Below are positions 1-6,476 of a stretch of 14,243 nt of DNA, piece by piece. A program made the position numbers and the translations under genes. The DNA is taken from NCBI GenBank assembly GCA_011041825.1, contig DRAO01000078.1, forward strand, positions 1-14,243, in the 5' to 3' direction. Source of the DNA: Chloroflexota bacterium (GTDB taxonomy: Bacteria > Chloroflexota > Anaerolineae > SpSt-600). Position 1 is the first letter of the stretch; the number at the start of each line of letters is the position of its first letter. The notes under the pieces were generated by a model, which saw only the letters and a list, made by a program, of their open reading frames with translations, ran no database searches and was not told where the DNA came from.

Positions 1-1341
1 CACCAGGGGGTTAACCTTGTTAAAGCCCACATTGCTGTCCACCACCATCAGGAAATCACCTGTATAAGCCTCCAAAGCCCCGTCCCAGCCCTTCTGAGCC
101 AGGAAACCGGCCAAACGAGGGTTTTTCACGTAAATGAGCAGATGCTTCTCCCTTAGCCCCTTCCAGACGGCCTTAAATAAGGCTTTGAAGTCAACATCGC
201 CCTTTTCCAGCCGCTCCTGCAAAACCTGGGCCAGGGAACTCATAAAGGACTTACGCTGTTTCCACCACCCGCCCAGCTTCCGGCCAGGTGGAACTCCTCC
301 ACGGGCTGCCCGCAGCAAGTCCATCACATTATCCCTGGTGAGAGGTTCTTCGAACCCGGGCACATTTAGGGGCTCCACAGCCTCTATCAGCATCCTCAAA
401 AACCAGAAGTCCACCGCTATGACCCCATCTACTTCCTTGCCCGTACCATAGGTGAAGAAATACGCCGCCTGCCGGGCGGATGTGGGGAAATCGGGTGACC
501 AGTTGCTATCCCGGAAGAGCCAGAGTTCTGCAAGCATATATCTGTATAGAGGAGTGGGAGGAGGTGGATAAGGCTTGCGGAGGTCATCTACAGCATAGCT
601 ATCCTGGAAGGACAACTCAGCAATGCGTCCTTTATCCAAGATAACGAACCCAGCACCAGTAATGAACCCACCTGTAGCCCGTAGCTCATCGCTGTTCTGA
701 GCCAAGATGAGATAAGAATAAGGTCTTTCCATCCCCAGCAACTCAGGAGCCTCTGGAGCCAGGGAGAGGGCATCGTACAAAAGGGAGAGCAAGGGGTCCA
801 GCTTGAGGACCAGGCGCTTCAGGCGGGGGCTAAGGGCATCCACATCCATCTGCTCTCTCGCTCTCAGGGCCTGCCGCACCCCTTCCCGGGCCTCCGCCAG
901 GGAACCCTGCCCTTGATTGAGGGCGTAAGCCAGGGCCTCAAGGCCGGGTTTGCGGGTGGAATCAAATGCCGGGCTTAAGGCCTCCAAGGCCGAGAGCCCA
1001 GCCTGAGTCAAGCCATCGGCCATATCCAACAGGAAGGGAGCAGCCCTTATGTCCCCCCCATAGCGGGGTATCCAGCCCAGGTAAGGGGCAAGCGCCAAGG
1101 CAGGAGCAGCTTCTCGCTTGAGGCTCAATACTTCGCCCCGCACTTCCTGAAGCCAAGCTTCAACAGCAGGCAGGTCCTCCGGCTTCGGTGGCTCCTCCAT
1201 CCAAGCTTGAGCCTGCTTGAGGTGGACGTAAAGGGCCTTGGCAGTTATGACAAGCCGCACCCCCCAGCCTGCCCATAGGGCCAACCCCAGGATTATAAGG
1301 ATGATGCCGATGATACGACGTGCCTTCTGAAAGCGAGCCAT
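1..1341 (-). CDS. DUF4012 domain protein, membrane-anchored (3' end cut by window edge)
   Basis: An open frame of 447 codons runs from the ATG at 1341 to the left edge with no stop, so the C-terminus is missing. Residues about 8-30 form one hydrophobic helix after a basic start (MARFQKARR), which suggests an N-terminal membrane anchor with the rest outside. A helical, charged stretch follows to about residue 200. The diagnostic block is near residues 208-227, where LILAQNSDELRATGGFI matches the DUF4012 signature; DSNVGFNKVNP near 436-446 is a later conserved block. DUF4012 proteins are common in Chloroflexota and Actinomycetota and are often found near envelope or polysaccharide genes; no reaction is established. 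A GAGGG about 10 nt upstream supports this start. It lies 71 bp downstream of the DUF2723 gene, in the same direction, so co-transcription is plausible. Confidence 0.85.
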   Translation of the reverse strand, partial: MARFQKARRIIGIILIILGLALWAGWGVRLVITAKALYVHLKQAQAWMEEPPKPEDLPAVEAWLQEVRGEVLSLKREAAPALALAPYLGWIPRYGGDIRAAPFLLDMADGLTQAGLSALEALSPAFDSTRKPGLEALAYALNQGQGSLAEAREGVRQALRAREQMDVDALSPRLKRLVLKLDPLLSLLYDALSLAPEAPELLGMERPYSYLILAQNSDELRATGGFITGAGFVILDKGRIAELSFQDSYAVDDLRKPYPPPPTPLYRYMLAELWLFRDSNWSPDFPTSARQAAYFFTYGTGKEVDGVIAVDFWFLRMLIEAVEPLNVPGFEEPLTRDNVMDLLRAARGGVPPGRKLGGWWKQRKSFMSSLAQVLQERLEKGDVDFKALFKAVWKGLREKHLLIYVKNPRLAGFLAQKGWDGALEAYTGDFLMVVDSNVGFNKVNPLV

Positions 1342-1412
1342 ATCCGTTTACCCTCGATTACCCCCAAGGAGAGGGTTATTTCTTCGATGGGGACTTCACC
1401 GCTGTCCCCGTG

Positions 1413-2867
1413 TTATCTTATGGGAATGATCGGGCGTCCCTGCAAGAAATTCCCCCATTGTTCCGGGTTCAGGGAGACATCTTCCCCCCTTAAAAAGTCC
1501 ATCCCTGGTTGCCGGGCCAATGCCTCACGGTACCAATTATACCTTAAAAGGTCTCTGTCCACAACCACCACATCCTCCCTCAACCGCAGGGCATAACGGA
1601 AATACCACAGGGTAAATGTGTGTTCATCCCGGTCAGTAACCAAGACGGCATTAGCGGGAGCCTCAGCAAGGGTGCGCTTTCCGAAGAGCCAGGCTTCCCA
1701 ATCGGTATGGAGGTCAGCGGCATTCCAGTTGGAGAGAAGTTCCGCCCCAGGCAGAGCCACACACAGGAGGATAAACAAGGCTAAGCCCATCTGTCCCAGA
1801 AAGCGAACCCTGAGCCCATCCCGCACCTTCCCCAGCCCCGCACCCAGGAATAGGGCCAGGAGGGGAAGGCTGAAGGTGAGGTAGACGTAGGAATCAGCGG
1901 TATTATAGCCGATGGCGTATATGCTCAGCCCGATAACCGAGAGGAGCAAAGCCAGGGAGAAAGTCTGATCCCGCCGCCAGAGCCCTTCAACCCCTATGAT
2001 AACGAGCAAAGCCCCCACAGGGGTGAATTGCCGCACCATCAAATTGCCCCAGGCCAGGATACGTTGGGGCCAGAAGCGAAGGGGGACGGCAAACACGTAG
2101 CGATGGTAGAGCTTCCCCGACACCAGCCACCAAAAACCCTTCCAGGTATTTGCTGCCCCCCAGTTCACAGGGGAATCTCCGCCTGCCCGCAGCGGCAAAA
2201 TGGCAAACACAGCAAGCCCGACGGCAAACCCTGCCCCGAAGGGGATAGCCCCTTTCCTTCCGGTCCGCCATAGCGCCAATCCCACGATAGGAGCCAGGAA
2301 CAGCAGAGTCAGGTGGGCCCCAAGGCCGAGGGCGTAGAGGAAGCCGAGGAGTAAAAGGCCAAGGGAAGTGCGTGATGCACGGCACAGGATGGGCAGAGCA
2401 CAGGTTATAATTGCGGCGGTGAAGGCAAGGGCAGGAGCATAGACTTCGCTGATGACGGCTTGGGACCAGAGAAGAGGGGAGAAAGCAAGCGCTAAACTTG
2501 CCCCCAAGGCTGGCAAATATGCTTCATCTTTGGGGAAGAGCCTCAACCCCTTCATCTCATAAACAGCGAGGGCAATCAGGGCAACCGCTATGGCCGCACA
2601 TACTGCTGACATCAGGTTGAGCCGCCAGGCGAAGTCACCCCAGGGAATGCAGATGAAGAGTTCACCTAAAAGTAAGTAAGTGGGATACCCGTGAGGGTGG
2701 GGAACCCCACCTGTAACCACAGCGGTGATGAGGTCGCCTCCATCAGCCCCGTTATGAGCCCAGGTGATGGTGGGAGCAAGGGTGAGGAAGTAAACCGCCA
2801 GCGAGAGCAAGAACACAAGGGAGACGAGGGAACTCCGGATAAGCGTGCTCGACTTCCCCCTCAGCAT
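1413..2867 (-). CDS. DUF2723 multi-spanning membrane protein (TMEM260-like, putative glycosyltransferase)
   Basis: A 484-residue protein with about ten or more hydrophobic segments. The N-terminal signature is TWAHNGADGGDLITA, then HPHGYPTYLLLG near residues 57-68. This matches the DUF2723 pattern, an acidic loop motif followed by HPPGYPLY. The C-terminal soluble part has DRDEHTFTLWYFRYALRLR followed by EDVVVVDRDLL, another family hallmark. Eukaryotic TMEM260 relatives are O-mannosyltransferases, so a lipid-linked sugar transferase role is an inference. A TTG at 2876 would extend the protein by three residues, but its GGAG lies directly against it. The same GGAG sits 9 nt before the ATG at 2867, which is the better start. 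It is 65 bp after the metal permease, in the same direction. Function and substrate are unknown. Confidence 0.85.
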   Translation of the reverse strand: MLRGKSSTLIRSSLVSLVFLLSLAVYFLTLAPTITWAHNGADGGDLITAVVTGGVPHPHGYPTYLLLGELFICIPWGDFAWRLNLMSAVCAAIAVALIALAVYEMKGLRLFPKDEAYLPALGASLALAFSPLLWSQAVISEVYAPALAFTAAIITCALPILCRASRTSLGLLLLGFLYALGLGAHLTLLFLAPIVGLALWRTGRKGAIPFGAGFAVGLAVFAILPLRAGGDSPVNWGAANTWKGFWWLVSGKLYHRYVFAVPLRFWPQRILAWGNLMVRQFTPVGALLVIIGVEGLWRRDQTFSLALLLSVIGLSIYAIGYNTADSYVYLTFSLPLLALFLGAGLGKVRDGLRVRFLGQMGLALFILLCVALPGAELLSNWNAADLHTDWEAWLFGKRTLAEAPANAVLVTDRDEHTFTLWYFRYALRLREDVVVVDRDLLRYNWYREALARQPGMDFLRGEDVSLNPEQWGNFLQGRPIIPIR

Positions 2868-2932
2868 TTCAATCAACTCCGCTGCCCAAAGCCGCAGAAC
2901 TCCCCTTCATACCCCTGAACTTCCCTGTGAGA

Positions 2933-3784
2933 TTACCGCTGCCATAACAGGCCACGCCGGGGTGAGAACAGAAAGGCCAGGATGAAAAAGCCCGTACACA
3001 CCAGCACGATGGCCGCCCCCGAAGCTACCCGGACGTAGTAAGAAAGGTAGAGGCCAATGACCCCGGAGATGGCCCCGATGAAAGCCCCCAGCGCCATCAT
3101 CGTCGGGAGGCGGCGGGTGAGCAAATAAGCTGTGGCCGGTGGGGTCACAAGCATTGCCACCATCAGGGCCACGCCCACCGTCTGCAAGGAAACGACAATG
3201 GCCATTGCGATGAGGATGAGGAGCAGGTAATGCAGCAGTTCAACCCGGATGCGTAAAGTCGAGGCAAGTATGGGGTCAAAGGAGAGGACCAGGAATTCCT
3301 TGTAGAAAGCCAGGACAGTGAGGATAACCACCCCTCCAAAGATACCGGTGAGCCATAGATCACCTGTTGAGACCCCCAACACATTGCCGAAGAGGAAATG
3401 GGCTAAATCCACCGCATAGCTACGAACAGTAGAAATGAGGGCAATCCCCAGGGCAAACATCCCGGCGAACACGATGCCAATCGCCGCATCTTCCTTAACC
3501 CTGGCCCCTTTGCTGATTACTCCGATGCCCAAAGCAGTGACGATTGCCGTAACCATACTCCACCAGAAGAGAGGCCCTTGTGTCCCGCCACCGATGAGGT
3601 AGCCAATGGCTATTCCCGGCAAGATGGCGTGAGCCAGGGCGTCCCCGAAGAAGGCCATCCCCCGCAACACCACATAGGTTCCCACCACAGAACAAACTAT
3701 CCCCACCATTATAGCCGCAAGCAGCCCTCGAACCATAAAGGGGTAAGTCAAGGGGACAACAAGCAGCTCAACAAGGCCCTTCAT
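2933..3784 (-). CDS. znuB: Metal ABC transporter permease (ZnuB/MntB type)
   Basis: A 283-residue integral membrane protein of the ABC-3 permease family, with eight or so hydrophobic helices. Family motifs include GTYVVLRGMAFFGDALAHAI near residues 35-55, ending in the conserved ALAHAILPGIA block that contacts the ATPase, and GVALMVAMLVTPPATAYLL near 205-223. It would form the homodimeric inner-membrane channel for Zn2+ or Mn2+ delivered by the upstream lipoprotein. Its ATG overlaps the stop of the ATPase gene in an ATGA arrangement, which indicates translational coupling. Length is normal for the family. Zn versus Mn cannot be decided from this protein; the Zn name is used because the linked regulator is Fur-like and no MntR/DtxR-type gene is visible. 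Confidence 0.93.
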   Translation of the reverse strand: MKGLVELLVVPLTYPFMVRGLLAAIMVGIVCSVVGTYVVLRGMAFFGDALAHAILPGIAIGYLIGGGTQGPLFWWSMVTAIVTALGIGVISKGARVKEDAAIGIVFAGMFALGIALISTVRSYAVDLAHFLFGNVLGVSTGDLWLTGIFGGVVILTVLAFYKEFLVLSFDPILASTLRIRVELLHYLLLILIAMAIVVSLQTVGVALMVAMLVTPPATAYLLTRRLPTMMALGAFIGAISGVIGLYLSYYVRVASGAAIVLVCTGFFILAFLFSPRRGLLWQR

Positions 3785-4614
3785 CGTTCTATCCCCCTTC
3801 CACAGCAGGTGTCGCTGAGCACCATAATGCCATCAGCAGATTGAACCAGGCGCAGGTGGCCGCCATAAGCCTCCTTCAAATGCTCCGGGGTGAAAACCTC
3901 CTGAGGATGCCCTATCCCCAGCAGACGGCGGTTGAGCAACATCACCCTATCAAAGCGCTCCGAGGCCAGGCTTAAATCGTGTGTGGCAACCATTATCGTC
4001 ACCTGATGGTTGCGCAACTCATCCAAGATGCGGAGTATTTCCTCCTGCGAGGTTAAATCGAGGCCGGTGAGGGGTTCATCCATAAGCATAAGTTCCGCTT
4101 CCTGAGCAAGGGCACGGGCAATGAAAACCCGCTGTTGCTGTCCCCCCGATAATTCGCCAATCTGCCGGTTTGCCAGGTCCGCTAAGCCGACTATCTGAAG
4201 GCAATGGTGTACAAATTCCCAATCCCTGGCCCGGGGCCAGCGCAACGGTCCCAGCTTGCCAATGCGTCCCATCATCACCACATCGGCTACGGTTACCGGG
4301 AACGTTAAATCAACCTGGCTACGCTGCGGGACATAAGCGATGCATATATGCCCGCCAGGTTCGTGGCCGTAAACTTTCACGTCGCCTTTGGTTGGGCGCA
4401 GCACCCCCGCAATCACCTTGAAGAGGGTGCTTTTGCCAGCGCCATTTGGCCCTACCACGGCAATTTGCTCCCCTTCCTCCAGGCGGAAGGATACATCCTC
4501 TAAAGCTACCCGACCATTGTAACACACGGTTACGCCGGATAGCTCCAGGATAGGCGTGCCTTTCTTATGTACCACCCCCCTGCTTGCAAAAGGCGCCATC
4601 TCCATCCCCCTCAT
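3781..4614 (-). CDS. znuC: Metal ABC transporter ATP-binding protein (ZnuC/MntA type)
   Basis: A 277-residue ABC ATPase. Walker A GPNGAGKST is at residues 55-63, the Q-loop glutamine at 97 (YVPQRSQVD, typical of metal importers), the signature LSGGQ at 155-159, Walker B LMLMDEP ending in D179-E180, and the H-loop histidine at 212. It powers import through the adjacent permease. The most upstream ATG (4614) overlaps the lipoprotein stop as ATGA. Methionines at codons 4 and 6 are alternative starts, and the last has a GGGGGATGGAG-rich stretch before it, so the first few residues are uncertain. The C-terminal tail contains a CysCys pair (DTCCGRG), which is not a core ABC feature and could be incidental or metal-binding. 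Confidence 0.93.
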   Translation of the reverse strand: MRGMEMAPFASRGVVHKKGTPILELSGVTVCYNGRVALEDVSFRLEEGEQIAVVGPNGAGKSTLFKVIAGVLRPTKGDVKVYGHEPGGHICIAYVPQRSQVDLTFPVTVADVVMMGRIGKLGPLRWPRARDWEFVHHCLQIVGLADLANRQIGELSGGQQQRVFIARALAQEAELMLMDEPLTGLDLTSQEEILRILDELRNHQVTIMVATHDLSLASERFDRVMLLNRRLLGIGHPQEVFTPEHLKEAYGGHLRLVQSADGIMVLSDTCCGRGIER

Positions 4615-5582
4615 TTCAGAGCTTCCACAATGGCTGAGACATCATAACGCATAAATGAGATGTAATCCCCTGCTGGCCCTTCGGGTTCACTCAATGAGCC
4701 GGTGTAAAGGAACACCACCTGAACGCCGGTATCCCGTGCTATGCGATATGCCAGGTCTGGGTTAACCGTTTTCCCCACAAAGATAGCAGGCACGCCCAGG
4801 TTCTGGATGGAATCCTCCAACTCGGCTAATTCCTGGGCTGAGGGTTCGGAAGCAGTGCTGAAGCCAGGGAAGATCGCCCCTATTTGCTCAAAGCCGTAGC
4901 GTTCGGCAAAGTAGCCAAAAGCTGCGTGGTCGGTGACCAGCTTGCGGCGGCTTGGCGGGATTGAAGCAACCTGCTCCGCAATCCATACATCCAGCTCACG
5001 CAGCGCTTCTTCGTATTGCCGGGCGTTTGCCTTGTAAACCTCGGCATTTGCCGGGTCAAGGATGCACAGGGTACGCTCGATGTTATGCACCCACACTATC
5101 ACGTTAAGGGGGTTAAACCAAACGTGGGGGTCTATCTCCCCGGGTCTTGCCCCTCCCTCCAGCTTTCTGAATTGGATGCCTTCAGAAACGGACACAACAG
5201 CCGCTTTCCCTCCAGCGTTCCTGAGCAATCTCTCCAAAAATCCCTCCAGCCCGGCTCCATTGATGAAAATCACGTGGGCCTCAGCCACCGCAGCCATATC
5301 CTGAGGTATGGGTTCGTAAGTGTGAGGGTCAGCACCCACGGGCAGGAGCACGGTCAAGTCAATGGCTTCGCCCCCTATGGCTCGGACCACATCCCCGACA
5401 ATGGTGGTTGTCGCCACCACCCGCAGTTTCTCACCCTGCTTTAACCGGGGAGTTTCGAGGGTAGAGGTTGCCTGTGGAGTGCCTGGGCCTTTTGGAAGGC
5501 AAGCCCCCAAAGCCAGTATGACAACAAGGGTTATTGCCAGCCACAGGTGTGCCTTACCGAGGTTAAACCTTGCCCTGCCCAT
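4611..5582 (-). CDS. znuA: Metal-binding lipoprotein of ABC importer (TroA/ZnuA family)
   Basis: A 323-residue cluster A-I binding protein. A basic start and hydrophobic core lead to a lipobox LGAC with the lipidated Cys at 28, followed by a Thr/Pro-rich linker. Three expected metal-ligand histidines are visible: H87 in PHTYEP, H153 in DPHVWFNP and H219 in TDHAAFGYF. The fourth ligand position, usually an acidic residue in a YTDSL-like motif, reads YTGSL here (G295). There is no His-rich loop between the first two histidines, unlike classical high-affinity ZnuA. Metal identity, Zn or Mn, is therefore open. It starts 3 nt after the stop of the Fur-family regulator, with GGAGGAGA as ribosome binding site, and its stop overlaps the ATPase start. 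Confidence 0.92.
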   Translation of the reverse strand: MGRARFNLGKAHLWLAITLVVILALGACLPKGPGTPQATSTLETPRLKQGEKLRVVATTTIVGDVVRAIGGEAIDLTVLLPVGADPHTYEPIPQDMAAVAEAHVIFINGAGLEGFLERLLRNAGGKAAVVSVSEGIQFRKLEGGARPGEIDPHVWFNPLNVIVWVHNIERTLCILDPANAEVYKANARQYEEALRELDVWIAEQVASIPPSRRKLVTDHAAFGYFAERYGFEQIGAIFPGFSTASEPSAQELAELEDSIQNLGVPAIFVGKTVNPDLAYRIARDTGVQVVFLYTGSLSEPEGPAGDYISFMRYDVSAIVEALK

Positions 5583-5585
5583 AGA

Positions 5586-6026
5586 CTAATCTCCTCCGGC
5601 CTGCTTCTGCTCATCCTTCTGGCAATTCTCGCATAGCCCGTAGAATTCCAGCAGGTGGCTCTCTATCCGGAAGCCAAAGCGCTCTGAAAGGGCCTGCCCC
5701 AGGGGAGCCGCTATGCATTCATCGAAATCAACGACCATACCACATTTGGAACATATAAGGTGATGGTGCCCTTCCCTGGGGTATATGAAACAGAGGTTGC
5801 CCTCGCCCAGATAGATGGGGCGGAGAAGCCCCAACTTGGTCAGCAGATCAAGGGTGCGGTAGACTGTGGCCCTGCTGAGGGCCGGGTAGAAAGCCCGCCC
5901 TTTTTCCAGCACCTCGGCAGGGCTCAGATGCCCGGTCTCCGCCTCCAGGACCTTGATTATCGCCAGGCGAGGGGCCGTCAGCCTGTAGCCAGCCTCCCGC
6001 AGGGAATCCACCAATCGCTTAGCCAT
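5586..6026 (-). CDS. Fur-family metalloregulator (Zur/PerR/Fur type)
   Basis: A 146-residue regulator. The N-terminal winged helix contains GYRLTAPRLAIIKVL and the recognition segment SRATVYRTLDLLTKLGLL at residues 51-68. The C-terminal dimerisation domain has HHHLICSKCG, and two CxxC pairs (C92/C95 and C132/C135) that make the structural zinc site. The His cluster 87-89 and nearby acidic residues fit a regulatory metal site. The frame stays open upstream to 6119, but the ATG at 6026 has AGGAG about 8 nt upstream and aligns with the family N-terminus. The extension would run into the inserted MITE, so 6026 is chosen. Being first in the metal importer operon argues for Zur or a Mn/Fe-responsive relative. 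It probably represses its own operon through the operator at 6236-6252. Confidence 0.92.
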   Translation of the reverse strand: MAKRLVDSLREAGYRLTAPRLAIIKVLEAETGHLSPAEVLEKGRAFYPALSRATVYRTLDLLTKLGLLRPIYLGEGNLCFIYPREGHHHLICSKCGMVVDFDECIAAPLGQALSERFGFRIESHLLEFYGLCENCQKDEQKQAGGD

Positions 6027-6053
6027 CGAATCACTCCTCTTTCTCCTTTTTCG

Positions 6054-6079
6054 CCCCACCGTGGGGCAACATTGCCAAC
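6054..6079. repeat. Interspersed repeat with hairpin core CCCCACCGTGGGG (copy 1)
   Basis: A 26-bp segment matches 11253-11278 in the same orientation at 25 of 26 positions. It starts with the 6-1-6 palindrome CCCCACCGTGGGG and ends with CAACATT[G/A]CCAAC. A CCTTTT lies just 5' of both copies. This copy is in the leader of the Fur-family gene, and its last bases are part of the 8-bp target duplication of the MITE. Nature of the repeat is unknown. Confidence 0.75.
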
Positions 6080-6205
6080 CACGAGGGTGTTGAAAAAGTG
6101 CCACGCTGTTCTTGCTCAAATGGTTCCCTCCGACGAGGGCAGGTTAAAAAGCATTTTTTGAGTGGTTTTCCAACCCCGGAGTTTTTTCAACACCCTCCCA
6201 ACCAC
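6075..6205. repeat. 8-bp target-site duplication CCAACCAC flanking the MITE
   Basis: CCAACCAC occurs at 6075-6082 and again at 6198-6205, immediately outside the two ends of the element at 6083-6197. A perfect 8-bp direct repeat abutting perfect terminal inverted repeats is the footprint of transposition by an enzyme making 8-bp staggered cuts. Confidence 0.85.
6083..6197. mobile_element. MITE, 115 bp, with 15-bp perfect terminal inverted repeats
   Basis: The left end GAGGGTGTTGAAAAA (6083-6097) is matched exactly by its reverse complement at 6183-6197. There is no coding frame of note inside, so it is non-autonomous. Perfect CCAACCAC duplications flank it. The two ends differ further in: the left continues GTGCCA, the right, read inward, ACTCCGGGGTTGG. 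It separates the Fur-family gene from its presumed operator and promoter. The mobilising transposase is not in the window. IS families giving 8-bp duplications are candidates, but I cannot name one from these ends. Confidence 0.85.
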
Positions 6206-6228
6206 GGTTAAATGGAGTGCTGCCAGGG

Positions 6229-6257
6229 CTTATAATTGAGACAGAATCTCAATATTA
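6229..6257 (-). promoter_or_regulatory. Candidate promoter of the Fur-family/metal importer operon
   Basis: On the minus strand TATAAG (6234-6229) lies exactly 17 bp downstream of TAATAT (6257-6252). The -10 is good and the -35 weak. The 17-bp spacer coincides exactly with the Fur-type palindrome, the expected geometry for repression. Transcription would cross the MITE before reaching the start at 6026. A plus-strand TATAAT at 6231-6236 overlaps the same site and could serve the divergent direction. Confidence 0.5.
6236..6252. promoter_or_regulatory. Fur-family operator TTGAGA-N5-TCTCAA
   Basis: TTGAGACAGAATCTCAA is a perfect 6-5-6 inverted repeat. It has the same outer half-sites and spacing as TTGAGAAT-N-ATTCTCAA type Fur boxes. 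It sits upstream of a Fur-family gene in the divergent control region, so autoregulation is the simplest reading. Which metal or family member recognises it cannot be told from the site. Confidence 0.7.
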
Positions 6258-6292
6258 AATATATACCAGGGCAATGGAGATGTCAAGGGATA

Positions 6293-6313
6293 TGGCACTT
6301 TTTCAACACCCTC
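6293..6313. repeat. Solitary MITE end (inverse orientation)
   Basis: These 21 bp are the exact reverse complement of 6083-6103, the left MITE end plus six inner bases. No matching right-type end lies to its left, so this is a solo end or the remnant of a second insertion. It ends 13 bp before the -35 box of the rightward promoter. Confidence 0.75.
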
Positions 6314-6326
6314 CAGTTGGTTGCCC

Positions 6327-6355
6327 TTGACAATTTGGGAAAGTGGTTATAGAAT
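6327..6355 (+). promoter_or_regulatory. Sigma70-type promoter of the carbohydrate ABC operon
   Basis: TTGACA at 6327-6332, a 17-bp spacer, and TAGAAT at 6350-6355. This predicts a start near 6362 and a leader of about 115 nt before the binding-protein gene. A second TATAAT at 6406-6411 could be an alternative -10, but has only a poorly spaced TTGCCT (15 bp) upstream. Confidence 0.75.
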
Positions 6356-6384
6356 AATCTACGAATTTTACACAAAGGAGGTGG

Positions 6385-6398
6385 TTGCCTAGAGGCAA
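6385..6398. promoter_or_regulatory. Candidate operator palindrome TTGCCT-AG-AGGCAA
   Basis: A 6-2-6 inverted repeat in the leader, about 23 bp downstream of the predicted transcription start. A repressor bound here would block transcription of the sugar operon; as RNA it would be a short hairpin. No sugar-responsive regulator gene is present in the window. Assignment rests on symmetry and position only. Confidence 0.4.
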
Positions 6399-6438
6399 AC
6401 CGGGATATAATAAGCGTTAGTGCTTTAAGGGTTAAAAA

Positions 6439-6460
6439 CTCAACTTTAACTCAACTTTAA
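6439..6460 (+). repeat. 11-bp perfect tandem duplication before the ribosome binding site
   Basis: CTCAACTTTAA occurs twice in a row (6439-6449 and 6450-6460), just before AAGGAGGGG at 6462-6470. It lengthens an A/U-rich unstructured stretch upstream of the ribosome binding site, which could favour initiation. Confidence 0.85.
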
Positions 6461-6476
6461 AAAGGAGGGGTGAGCT

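Noticed and set aside
1413..2876. TTG at 2876 as the start of the DUF2723 protein
   Set aside because: GGAG directly abuts it; the ATG at 2867 has the correct spacing.
6027..6119. N-terminal extension of the Fur-family protein up to 6119
   Set aside because: The extension runs through an interspersed repeat and into the MITE; the internal ATG at 6026 has a good ribosome binding site and matches the family start.
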